Below, one piece after another: positions 33,560-44,016 of a stretch of 64,000 nucleotides of DNA. The DNA is taken from contig JAJEKV010000532.1 of the NCBI GenBank assembly GCA_021234155.1, positions 1 to 64,000 of the forward strand, read 5' to 3'. The stretch is from Isoetes taiwanensis (taxonomy: Eukaryota; Streptophyta; Lycopodiopsida; Isoetales; Isoetaceae). The notes under the pieces are model-generated. The model did no database searches, was not told the DNA's origin, and saw only the letters and a program-made list of their open reading frames with translations. A program made the translations under genes and the position numbers. How positions within the stretch are numbered: the first letter of the stretch is position 1; every line of letters starts with the position of its first letter.

Positions 33560-34620
33560 GGTGGCATACTCAAATATTATCCCGGATTGATTTCGTGATC
33601 AAGTATCATCCTGTATCCCTCTAAGGAAAGCCTGATGCCTTGTCTCGATGCTCCTACCTTGAGCCCAAGCTAGGTGATCCTGCATTTGACCAGCAATCAC
33701 AGGTTATTCTAGGTCCTGATCGGTTCCAGCTTATGGTTCCCTCACTTTGTTTGAGAGGCCTTCTGTTCGAGCATCTCTGCCTTCCGATCCATTGGCTCAA
33801 CATGTATTCTCACACCTTGGCTCTGCATCATCTTCTCAGAAAATGCGATCAGACTATGATCGTTTTGAGGTTCGAGATGGACTTCTGTTCCATGATGGGC
33901 TTCTGTATGTGCTAGATGGTGCTTCTAGACTTCGGGTTCTCCAGGCTTGCCATGGTTCACCTATGGCCGGACACTTTGGAGTAGCCAAGTCTCTTGAACT
34001 TATTAGTCGAGAGTATTGGTGGCCTGGGCTTCGTCGCTCTATCGAAGCTTTTATCCGATCCTGTGACATCTGCTATTGAGCAAAGGTTCCAAGGCATCTT
34101 CCTCATGGCCGTCTTCAGCCACTGCCAGTACCAGATGGACCTTGGAAGAGCATTTCTATAGACTTTATTCCGGAGTTGCCAGTTTCTCGGGGTTATGATG
34201 CCATCATGGTTGTTGTTGATCGTTTCTCTAAGATGGCTCATTTTATTCCCTGCAACGTCACCATCACCAGTGAGGAAATAGCAGATCTTCTTCTTCGTGA
34301 AGTAGTCAGACTTCACGGCTTGCCGGATACTATCGTCAGCGATCGTGGACCACAATTCGTCGCAGGTTTTTGGGAGCGGCTTTTGAAGTTATTGCATATC
34401 GACCGCTCACTGACATCTGGTCATCATCCAGAAAGTAATGGGCAAGCACAACACACTAATCAGACTCTGGAGCAATATTTAAGGTGCTTTATCAGTTACC
34501 AGCAGGATGATTAGGTCGATTATCTTCTATTAGCTGAGTTTGCCTATAATAACTCAATACATGCCTCCATCGGCCGACTTCGTTCTTTTCGAACTCGCCA
34601 AAGATCCTCGTTGGTCCTTT
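33560..34620 (+). pseudogene. Chromovirus integrase with substituted catalytic Glu
   Basis: The H2C2 zinc-binding part is read at 33,930-34,078 (LQACHGSPMAGHFGVAKSLE ... SCDICY), followed by a stop. The catalytic core has Asp at 34,161 (SIDFIPEL) and Asp at 34,341 (VSDRGPQF). With the family's 35-residue spacing the third residue falls at 34,449, where the codon is CAA (Gln in GQAQHTNQ), not Glu. This change would inactivate strand transfer even without the in-frame stop at about 34,513. Confidence 0.85.
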
Positions 34621-34628
34621 AGTGTCAT

Positions 34629-34966
34629 TTGGCGGTGACTGTCAATGCTAGTGCCGAGTCTCGACTTGAGAAACTCCAGGCTCTTCAATCAGATCTTCAG
34701 CATCATCTTCACCGAGCACAGGAATGTCATCGGCATTATACTGATTTGCATCGCCGAAAAGCTCCTAAATTTCACGTTGGTGACCTTGTCTGGCTTCTTC
34801 GTAGGGACCTTCCTACCTCACGTCCCTGCAACAAGCTTGACTATCGTTGCCTTGGCCCTTATCGAATCACGGCTCAAATCAGCAATGTGGCATTCCGGCT
34901 CGAAGCTTCCTCCGGTGTTCGTCAGTATCAAGATTTCATGTTTCTCTATTGGAGCCCTACATAGTT
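34629..34966 (+). pseudogene. Integrase C-terminal (GPY/F-like) region
   Basis: An open frame contains APKFHVGDLVWLLRRDLPTS and KLDYRCLGPYRITAQISN. This is the GPY/F-like DNA-binding module that precedes a chromodomain in chromoviruses. A frameshift near 34,920-34,940 separates it from the chromodomain, which lies in the overlapping frame. Confidence 0.75.
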
Positions 34967-35155
34967 AACACTTTCCCGGATCGCGTTCCTCCGCCGCCTC
35001 CACCAGTAGAAATTGATGATCATGAGGAGTTCGAGGTTCGAGAGATTCTGAACTCCAAGTTTCTTCGTCGACGATTGTATTACTTTGTCGATTGGGAAGG
35101 TTACTCACCAAATGATAAAACCTGGGAGCCCGCTGAGAATCGACTAATCTTGTAG
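34935..35155 (+). pseudogene. Chromodomain of the chromovirus integrase
   Basis: The frame reads FHVSLLEPYI and a proline run, then EEFEVREILNSKF, LYYFVDWEGY and NDKTWEPAENR. This is a canonical chromodomain with aromatic-cage positions (Y/F, W, Y) in place. In chromoviruses this domain steers integration to chromatin carrying histone methylation. It ends at a stop at 35,153-35,155, with a basic tail still readable beyond it up to the polypurine tract. Confidence 0.85.
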
Positions 35156-35244
35156 GACAAAATTGCGGAGTTTCACCGACGTTACCCAAACAAGCCAACT
35201 TTGAGTACTCCGGCCCCAGCTCCGAGGACTCGTCGCCGCCATCG

Positions 35245-35258
35245 TAGGAGGGGGATGG
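35245..35258 (+). promoter_or_regulatory. Polypurine tract
   Basis: AGGAGGGGGATGG lies directly before the 3' LTR start TGTGACGACC. In position and composition it matches the primer site for plus-strand DNA synthesis. Confidence 0.7.
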
Positions 35259-35657
35259 TGTGACGACCATATGGATATTCGTATCATATGAACATTATAC
35301 TCGTATGTACAAAAGATGGTCGTCACACGGATGCAAAAGGGTAGTTGCACAAGACAGGGTTTGATACACCCTTGCCAAGTGCGCTACCAATATTTGTTGA
35401 AGACATTTCTTCACGTCTTCCTCATATGTGGGCCTATCTCCAGGAGGTTCTAGAATATTCTAGAACCTAAATGCATGCGCGACACTTGGCGCGTCTCATC
35501 CATTGGAGTGGCGCGATCCTGACCGTTGGCCTAGATATATAAGGAGGCACCTCCTTCTTGTCGAACCATTCCGGTTCAACGCCAGTCTTGAGCCTTCTAG
35601 GCATCTGTCTCGTGTTCCTACTTGTCTTCGGGCCATTGTACTCTTGATTCATGTTCA
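35259..35657 (+). repeat. 3' LTR, left part
   Basis: Matches the 5' LTR up to CATTCCG (35,573), then continues for about 84 bp absent from the 5' LTR, and stops at ...GTTCA where the Helitron array begins. It contains the four-unit heat-shock-like motif TTCTAGAATATTCTAGAA (35,448-35,465). The rest of the LTR is at 46,219-46,305. Confidence 0.75.
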
Positions 35658-35904
35658 TCCTATATTATAAAATTATAGTGTATGTCTGTCTTGAGTCTTG
35701 CCCTAATTTCGAGGGTGAGGATGTGATCTCCAGAAGCAACGGTCCAGATGATGTCATATCAGAACTTTTTTTTTCGTTAACTTGAGCAGGTTACCTCTGT
35801 GGCCGTCGTAGCCATTCTCCTCCCCTACCCTTTCTTCACCTTTGCCTTTTTGCTTTGCCTTTTTGCTTTCTAGGTATGGCATACGATTTACAGCGGCTTC
35901 CTCC

Positions 35905-36405
35905 CTACTAATAGGGATCCTTGGCACTCAATATGCCGGAGAGATGAAGAAAGGCCTTTTTAGCGTGATGCATTATTTCATGCCCAAAAGAGGGGTCCTG
36001 TCTTTGCACCGGCTGCAATATGGGAAAAGGGGGATGTGGCGTTATTTTTGATTATCGGTATTGTATGAGCCGTATCAAACGAGGCTCAAACAATCTAAAG
36101 AATTCACGAAGAATAACTTTGTGGGTTGTTGCGTTACTTGATTTTTTTCGTAGCTCTAACATTATTTTATCGGACAAAATTTCGTGAACCGTAAGACAAC
36201 ACTTTCAACAGATCACAATAGGTATCTTATTGGTGATGACGCGAACCGCTGGTTTTTTCAATTGATTCATGAACCTTATCAAGAAGTCTATGTGCTAAAA
36301 TAATCTCGGCTATTTGGCAAAGAAGAAGAAGCCTTTTCTTTGGAGTAAAGAAACCTCTATTTTACACCAGAAGCTTTTGTGTACCACTGCAATCATGAAT
36401 GTACT
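35905..36405 (+). pseudogene. Captured PEP carboxykinase (ATP) fragment, copy 1
   Basis: The open frame 35842-36051 contains [20 protein letters not shown] followed by [10 protein letters not shown]. This is the conserved core of plant ATP-dependent PEP carboxykinase, a cytosolic gluconeogenic enzyme. The next exon, at about 36,170-36,250, encodes the ATP-binding loop region ending in [12 protein letters not shown]. It is shifted at GTGKT by small changes. Intron-like AT-rich DNA of about 110 bp lies between. Only a central part of the gene is present, so this is a captured fragment, not a gene. Confidence 0.75.
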
Positions 36406-39400
36406 AATCTGATTGTGCGTTACGGGCATCGCTTGGAAATCTGTAAATCTTTTGGCCGCAATGGAAGAAGTGTGCAGTACCTTTTTATTGTAACAAAAAT
36501 TCTCAAACATATCCTTTTATTGTTGACATCTTGAAAATTGCACATTGAAGAGGTAGTACATCTTTACTCATAGTACATCTTTACTCATATATCGTGTGCC
36601 CATCGTTGATGGGTCGGGTTTGTTAGATGTATAGGATTGATGGCCCGGTTTGTTAGTTATATAGGGTCTTAAACCTGTGAATGCACTAATCAACCGAATT
36701 GCATGCCTTGCATATGTGTTGTTGGGCTATAATTGGTCGTGGTGCATTGATGTTTAGGTTATTGTATGTACTCTTTACAACTCTTTTTCCCAACATCAAA
36801 TTTTGCTTAAGTTTCCTTTAAACATCAAAATTTATTGACATTTAGGTAATGTGTGATAAAGGTTGTTAAAGACAATCTTAAATTCACAAAACCGATTAGT
36901 TCCTCTTCTCAACATTCTCCTTATTACAAATGTCTTAAAAATGATTATCGATAAAACGTAACACGTAATAACAATCTAATAATGCCTTTGTTTAATAAGC
37001 ATAAAAAAAAATGAACATAAGAAACAATAGTTTGGTGGGACGTCCTTGTTAAATCACATAAACAACATGTGGTTGTTTTACAAATATTGCCCAATCTATG
37101 TTTTATATGGTAGTTTTGTAGATGTGTTATTGTTCAAAAGTGCTATGCTATTTGTAAATGATTGCCATATTTCATGGGATTTTACCAAGTTGCTTATCTA
37201 GATGAAGTTGCTTTAGAGCATTTAAAGATCTAGCTGTTTGATTTGAATTGTGATCTATAAAAATCTTGAGCTTCAAGTCAAGAAATTGAAGTTCATATCA
37301 TCCCAGTATAGAATCTTTATGGTCAATCTATATCAAAATATAGCAACTTTCAAGATTCACGATTTTTATACTGTCTTAGAGACTTTTTGCTTTACGCCGC
37401 TTAAACAATGACGGTGCAAAACTAAAGGTTCATGGACAAAGCAGTTTCAGTTAAAATATAAGATGGATATATTACTCACCTTCGGGTTGGACAACCTTGT
37501 CAGCTTATATCACTGTTCCATCTCAAAGTAATTTGGCTTAAGCAATCAATCTAAGTACCAGGTGCCACAATTACTTATCCTCTATAAAATAGATTTCCAA
37601 GCACCATTGATCCTGCTTTAAACATCTATTTACATGTTAGATTTTAACACCTCCATTTCATAGAAAATATTGTCGAGTGAGGAAATTTGATCCAAAGCAT
37701 TTGCACAGGCATAAGGGTTTTAATTACCACATATTTCCACAGGAAGAGACGCCGCCTTTCAAATGATGGGCCCAATCGCTTTCTTAGAGAATAATCTTCC
37801 TTCCCTCATTCCTGCATATTACCTTCATCACATCATGACAATCAATGCATATCTTCTAAGTTTTTTTTCACCGATAATGTTTGCTCTTGTGGCAGATGCA
37901 AAAGTCCAAATGCTACACCCAATTTCTCTACATGGCCACACAAAGATGCATCTCTTTCCATATCAGAGGTATGCCTAACAAAAAGGTACACATTTGGCAC
38001 ATGATCATCCTGTTTTATATGTGAATTCAAGTTTTGAACGTTGCCCGAATTCATTGTTTTCATAGCTATCCACTCATAGCTATCCACTCATGCACCAACT
38101 CATCATGAAATGTGTGTAAAGATCACTGCCTGCTTTTTAGCCCACAGATCCAAATTCTAAGGCACCAACTTGAACGAAAACATCACATACTCTGCAAAAT
38201 AGAGGGTGACATTGTTGTTTTCAATTTTCCAGATTTGTGCCATAGGCAAGATAATTTGAGGACCATTTAGTAGTAGCATACATACCATCCTGATATACAT
38301 CAGCCTAATTTGATGATGTACTGCTATCCCTTGAGGTCTCGATAGAGGAATTTCCACCTTCCAAGCCGTAAATTTCCATTGTCCAGATGTGTTACCAATG
38401 TGATGCAAGTGTAAAAGTCTCTCAAACCATATCATAGTGAGGCATCATGTCAATACTTTTTTATCGCTTCCTTAAGACGTTTACACTTTCCTTATATTTT
38501 GAGCACATTTTTCATGGACAATATAACTATTTGAAATCCAATTTTGTATGATTTGGCTCCTATATTTTTATCGGTATATGTTCTCCAATATGAATTGCCA
38601 TTTCATTAGGGAATTCCTATTCCCTAAGCAAGAGACTCCAAAGAAACATACAAAAGCAACATACTGTGTTTGAATACCTCTTCAAACGCCCTAGGCCCAA
38701 ATGTCCGCCAAGTGGTGCGTTTCATTTGAAAACAACAACACTCATTAGTACATAAGGGCATCCACCGCCTCAGAAGCTGCAAAATTGTAGCAGTAAATGA
38801 GAAGAATGAAAAACTTTCTATAGTAGAATAACCGTATATACTTACATCCCAATGGTACTTTCACACAAAAAGAGTATGAAGCCTCATCCTCAAGATCTGT
38901 TTGTAGTCAGTATAAACCAATCAGATCATTAGCTAAACATAAAGAATATACAACACACTCAACCAACATACTTCTTTCTACCCGAGGAACCATGCATGAA
39001 ATGTGAACTTTTCAGGTCAGGCCGGCACCATCCCTTAGAATAGCCTATGTTTCTAAGAGAACATCTTTTCTCACAACGCTTTTAATATCTATAAATCTAA
39101 TAATAACGCCGCGATATACATGCAATAAGACTTACTTGAGACTCACGCTCGTCTCTAAGTTTTCTATCCACTTTTTCGCGAAGCTCGGACCGCAATGCTG
39201 CATGATGGACAAACTTATCATCCACTCTGCAAATCGTGATGTTGAACCAGATATTAAACACTATTACCTTGAAACTTCTTGATTCCACCATTTTTCTTTT
39301 ACAGGTGCCGCCTGGATGCTTGATGTCAACAGGGTGTTTAAATTTCCTGCACCAAGCAATAAGTCCAAGCTCATGTTTGCTTGCAACAAAAGTAGAATAA

Positions 39401-40150
39401 ACGGCAAAACTGCATATCTTGTAACAATCAAGAAACACCTTGAGTAAAAATTGAAAATATAGGTTTTTGAAATCACAGTGCCATCCGGACCTTTGTCTGC
39501 CGCTATCATCCTGCTGGGAAGACCTATTGTACAAAAGACTTTCTTCTTGCCACAATGAAATAGGAGAAGTTTCCCAATCTGTACATTATAGTCATTCCAG
39601 AAAGAAGGGTGCAGATCAAAATTCGAGGGGATTCTTCACAGGCCTCCACAAAGCATTGTGCCCTTGGAATCATAGACTGAACAATTTCGTTTTAGAGGAG
39701 CTGTGTGTTTGAGTGAAGGAGCAACCATCGGCTAACTGAAATCTTCCGTGATCTTCTACACGAAAACGAAAGAGCAGTGGCCGGATATCTCAGAACACTC
39801 TACATGTGCCCTAAATGTCGCTTAGTTGCAACCAACTGAAACAAAATTCATGACCGCCGCTCGCCACCGGAAGTAGAAACGAAGCGTAAAGCTTTTCTAT
39901 AAGAGTACATCCAACCGCCTAAAGCTATACCCTGCTCAACCGGATATTTTAGCACTGCTTGGCTATGGCATGGCATTGAGGAAGCGGGGCAGCACCCCAA
40001 GCTAGGGAGATGATCGACGGACTGAAACCCCTCTTTTTCTCTCGGCTGAAACCCTAGAGAAACCTAATCCATTCGATCTAAAACCAAAACGAAATCGGGT
40101 CAGCCGAAAGTTGTAGGGTTTTATGCACGACATACACTAAAACTTTATAA
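36405..40150. other. Helitron 1 interior without assigned genes
   Basis: AT-rich. Minus-strand frames at 37842-38087, 38157-38435 and 39097-39555 are open and exon-like but I recognise none. At 39,690-39,710 the minus strand reads APLKRNCSVYDSKGTMLC, a possible first exon of an unidentified protein. At 39,985-40,010 a GGGGCAGCACCCC hairpin precedes CTAG but lacks the family terminus. Confidence 0.35.
39097..39790 (-). pseudogene. Unassigned exon-like frames (possible captured gene)
   Basis: Minus-strand pieces include MVAPSLKHTAPLKRNCSVYD (from about 39,735), MIAADKGPDGTVISKTYIFN (39,509 downward), VASKHELGLIAWCRKFKHPV, and VDDKFVHHAALRSELREKVD. They are separated by AT-rich intron-like stretches with plausible GT/AG ends. 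The 5' side at 39,800-40,110 looks like a leader. This suggests one multi-exon gene fragment carried in Helitron 1, of unknown identity. Confidence 0.25.
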
Positions 40151-40160
40151 TAAAGGAGGA

Positions 40161-42180
40161 TAATCTCCCTTTCCATTTAAACACTCTTCATTCTTAAGCT
40201 TTCCTCAATCAATTATCTAATGCATAATCTGTTATGTTGCATAGTTTCAATGCATGGATTTTCTATGTTTTTGCACAGATGGATAGGCCATTCTAACATG
40301 TTTGAAGAGCATTACCGAAGGGCTTAAGTCTGAACGTTGCCTCCGGGTCCGGTATGGTCTTTCTTACTATATTGCTTGCTCAATAGTACTATAGAATTTA
40401 TCACTCTATAACCTTTGTATTTGTTAATTGGGCGCATGGAGTAATTGGGCGCACGGAGTAATTTCATAGCAGATCATGCAAATGCCAGGATATTTCGCGC
40501 GAAAAGGACGAGACCGTAAGAGAAAAATGTCGGTAAAATGCCTCCATGGTCCTGGATTTCCCAAAACACAAGAAACACATGGCGATAATCTGTTATGCTG
40601 CATAGCTTCAACGCTTTGAATTTTCTATGTTCTTGCACAGATGGATAGCCCATTCCAGCGTGTTTGAAGAGCATTACTGGAAGGGCATTTTTTGAAGTCT
40701 GAATGTTGCCTAGGACAGCAGAGATCATGCAACAGAAAAAAAGAAGCTGGTAAAAGAGAAAAAGAGAGCCGGTAAAAATGCCTCCATGGTCTTGAATTTT
40801 CCAAACACAAGAAACACATGGCGATAATCTCCGGGCTGCAATATGGGAAAAGGAGGGATGTGGCTATTTTTTGATTATCGGTATTGTATGAGCCGCATCA
40901 AATGAGGCTCAAACAATCTAAAGAATTCACGAAGAATAACTTTGTGGGTTGTTGCGTTACTTGATTTTTTCTGTAGCTCTAACATTATTTTATCGGACAA
41001 AATTTCAGGAACTGGTAAGACAACACTTTCAACAGATCACAATAGGTATCTTATTGGTGATGGCGAGCACTGTTGGTTTTTTCAATTGATTCATGAACCT
41101 TATCAAGAAGTCTATGTGCTTAAATAATCTACGGCTGTTTGGCAAAGAAGAAGAAGCCTTTTCTTTGGAGTAAAGAAACCTCTATTTTACACCGTTTTTT
41201 GTGTACCAATCGCAATCGTGAATGTATAATCTCCCTTTCCATTTAAACACTCTTCATTCTTAAGCTTTCCTCAATCAATTATCTAATGCATAATAACATT
41301 ATGTTGCATAGTTTCAATGCATGGATTTTCTATGTTTTTGCACAGATGGATAGGCCATTCTAACATGTTTGAAGACCATTACTGGAAGGGCTTAAGTCTG
41401 AACGTTGCCTCTGGGTCCAGGTATGGTCTTTCTTACTATATTGCTTGCTCAATAGTACTATAGAATTTATCACTCTATAACCTTTGTATTTCAGTAATTG
41501 GGCGCATGGAGTAATTGGGCGCACGGAGTAATTTCATAGCAGAGATCATGCAACAAAGTAGGGATGTCCTCAGGCTACGGATTTAGCATAAAAGGACGAG
41601 ACCGTAAGAGAAAACAAAAGCCGGTAAAAAATGCCTCCATGGTCCTGGATTTCCCAAACACGGAAAAACACATGGCGCATAATCATTATCTTTGCATAGC
41701 TTCAACGCTTTGAATTTTCTATGTTCTTGCACAGATGGATAGCCCATTCCAGCGTGTTTGAAGAGCATTACTGGAAGGGCATTTTTTGAAGTCTGAATGT
41801 TGCCTAGGACAGCAGAGATCATGCAACAGAAAAAAAGAAGCTGGTAAAAGAGAAAACAGAAGCTGGTAAAAATGCCTCCATGGTCTTGAATTTTCCAAAC
41901 ACATTAAACACATGGCGCATAATCATTATCTTTTGCATAGGGTCCAGGTATGGTTTTTCCTACTAAATTGCTTGCTCAGTAGCACTATAGAATTTCCCAC
42001 TATGTGATCTTTGTAAATTTCAGTAATTGGGTGATCTTTGTAAATTTTAGTAATTGGGCATGGCTAGATAATGCACTTAGGACAGCAAGGATCATGCAAC
42101 AACAGAAGCTGGTAAAAATGCCTCCATGGCCTGGATTTCCCAAACACAGTAAATACGTGGCCTGTTACTGGTGGGTTTGA
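40161..42180. repeat. Tandem duplication of about 1.07 kb plus partial third unit
   Basis: Unit 1 begins at 40,161 and unit 2 at 41,227, both with TAATCTCCCTTTCCATTT and long shared sequence. A partial third unit begins at about 41,945. Each full unit holds two copies of a shorter cassette around AGATGGATAG(G/C)CCATTC, at about 40,278, 40,639, 41,344 and 41,733. The captured PEP carboxykinase copy 2 sits between units 1 and 2. Minus-strand frames in the units are duplicated shadows. Confidence 0.75.
40832..41226 (+). pseudogene. Captured PEP carboxykinase (ATP) fragment, copy 2
   Basis: Nearly identical to 36,014-36,405 for about 390 bp. Here the ATP-binding exon is open and reads [20 protein letters not shown] then EHCW, the P-loop (kinase-1a) and following segment of the enzyme. 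The frame 40942-41127 covers it but starts in intron-like sequence. The upstream exon is cut at CTGCAATATGGG, so this copy lost the portion seen in copy 1. It cannot make an enzyme. Confidence 0.8.
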
Positions 42181-43230
42181 CTGTATTAGAGGAAGAATAT
42201 AACCAAGATGTTCTCTTTGAGAGGCAGTATGTCTCCAATATACAGCAAATCCCTTGCACAATCTATTCAAAGTACTTCTAACTAAAGGGGAGGCTATCTG
42301 GTTGTCTTTGCAAAGTTGTGCACATGAGAAACGCAAATAATGTATGCGAATTTGGCCATTATGGTTCCAGAACTGTAGTTATGCTTTTTATTGCTTTGAT
42401 ACAACTATGAAATCCATGCAATGGCTTATATGCAGCAGTCTCTATGCCTCATCTGAACGATTTGCCGAGGAAAGTAGTTAATTCGAGCGGCATAGTTGTC
42501 TCTTATCCTAATCTGCCTCTCTTATGGCACAAGTTTACATTTGTGAATAAAATTGAGCTTTGTGTACACAATGGAGAATTTGATATGGACTTCATAGTTT
42601 AGCATATACAGAAAGATGGACAGAAACAATCTTTTTATATATTAGCTTTCTTGCAATTTTGTAAGCGGCCATGAAAAATTTGGACCATGAAAACTTGAAC
42701 ACTATAGTTCTGATTGCATCCCATAATTCTCAGCTATGCTGTTGTTTGCAGGTGGAATGAGCTTGCTGTCCTAAAATGGCCACGTCTCTATATGTTTTTT
42801 TTGTCACTAAAAAGTTTGAAACATCTTCTGGTCGTTGGAACTTTAGAAATAGTAAAAATGCATAATAATGCATGCAGATGTCTTGGAACTCTCTTGCATA
42901 TCTAAAGGTTTTTTTATTAAGTTAATGGTTAGGAGACCATTAATCAAGCTATGATTTTGCCATGATGATCATCATGAGAACACATACATGTTGGATGTAG
43001 TTCATGCATTGACATATTGACCATCCAGTAAACTATGGAATAAACTATGGAATGGAGAAGGCTTTGCAAAGTATTTAGAATAGGACGTGCCATCAACCAA
43101 ATAACAACTGTAACAAATAACAACGCCATTAAAAGGTTGGTTTCACATGATGTTCTTTTTATATACACTAAAGAAAAGAATTGTCATGAGGAACACAACA
43201 TTTACCTCACTCTTGACGTAAAGCATATGA
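42180..43230. other. Helitron 1 distal interior
   Basis: AT-rich with one exon-like open stretch at about 42,430-42,560 (MPHLNDLPRKVVNSSGIVVS, then YPNLPLLWHKF) that follows a TATGCAG acceptor-like site. No family is recognised. The remainder shows nothing. Confidence 0.3.
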
Positions 43231-43256
43231 GGGTGCCCACCTAAGGTGGGCAATCC

Positions 43257-44016
43257 TCCTATATTATAAAATCGTGATGCATGTTTATTCGCATGATCGG
43301 CCACCGAGATTTTGTCAATGTCTTTGCCTTGATTGATGGCCTAGATTGTTTTCCATGTTCCTCGCTCTCATGGATAGCCTAGATTGCGCCACAATCGCAT
43401 GTAAAGAGCGGGCAAGATATGATATGGACTTCCAAATGTCTATAACCAAGTGACGTGTCCACAAGAAACGATGTGCAAAAAAATAAAATGAAGCCGGTCG
43501 AATGGTCCCGATGGAATGAGCGATGTCTTCAAAGGAAACATGGCTATGGCGAGATTCATACGGCTTCTAAAACTACCGCATAGAAGAAATACAAATGTTT
43601 ACATCACATCACATTTAAGTGGTAACATGAAGCAAGAAGATATGCGTGCGACCTGGGCACCATTCAAAGACTTTTTATGCTTAGCATGCCACTACAATGT
43701 AATAGATGATATCCACAATAATGCTTGGCCGCATGTAAAACTTATGACATTCCTTATACAAAAGCGTTACTTTCTTCCGAACATAACCAATCAATGGATT
43801 CTTGGAACAAACCCAACCACATATTGTCATGGGCACTTTGCTAAACAATAGAAGCAAACTCTAAAGTCTTGGATGGATTAATGGCACAACATCCACTAAC
43901 ATCAACACAAAGGGAAAGAGGGAGGATCAGAATAGCTGGAGCGACACCTCGATAATATTGTGCCTTTATCGTTTACATGTTTCCACTTATGCCCAAAATT
44001 TGGGCAATCGTTATAG
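43257..44016 (+). mobile_element. Helitron 2 of the tandem array (760 bp, complete ends)
   Basis: The 5' end is TCCTATATTATAAAATCG. The 3' end is a perfect hairpin, GCCCAAAATTTGGGC (43,991-44,005), 11 bases before the last base of ...TTATAG. It is immediately followed by TC of the next Helitron, without any intervening host base. The last four bases read ATAG instead of CTAG. It carries one open frame of unknown function. Confidence 0.75.
43516..43851 (+). CDS. Unknown ORF inside Helitron 2 (111 codons)
   Basis: An uninterrupted frame reads MSDVFKGNMAMARFIRLLKL, later WAPFKDFLCLACHYNVIDD and KLMTFLIQKRYFLPNITNQW. Composition is that of an ordinary folded protein. It is the only sizeable frame in this compact element and may be a captured exon. 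No family is recognised. Confidence 0.35.
   Translation: MSDVFKGNMAMARFIRLLKLPHRRNTNVYITSHLSGNMKQEDMRATWAPFKDFLCLACHYNVIDDIHNNAWPHVKLMTFLIQKRYFLPNITNQWILGTNPTTYCHGHFAKQ

Larger units (their letters stand above)
35658..43256 (+). mobile_element. Helitron 1 of the tandem array (large, gene-fragment carrying)
   Basis: The 5' end TCCTATATTATAAAATTATAG starts right after an A of the split LTR. The 3' end shows a perfect hairpin, GCCCACC-TAA-GGTGGGC (43,235-43,251), followed at once by the 5' end of the next Helitron. The terminus is a few bases shorter than expected, as if trimmed. No Rep/helicase protein is seen, so it is non-autonomous. It carries two PEP carboxykinase fragments and tandem duplications. 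An unseen additional element boundary inside is possible because the span is long. Confidence 0.6.

Noticed and set aside
39985-40010. Helitron 3' end (GGGGCAGCACCCC then CTAG)
   Set aside because: The spacing to CTAG is too short and the next base is G. The terminal words shared by the other Helitrons are absent.
40474-41913. Pairs of similar minus-strand frames in the 40-42 kb region as a duplicated gene
   Set aside because: They are the reverse side of the tandem units. The exon-like reading is on the plus strand and neither side shows a recognised domain.
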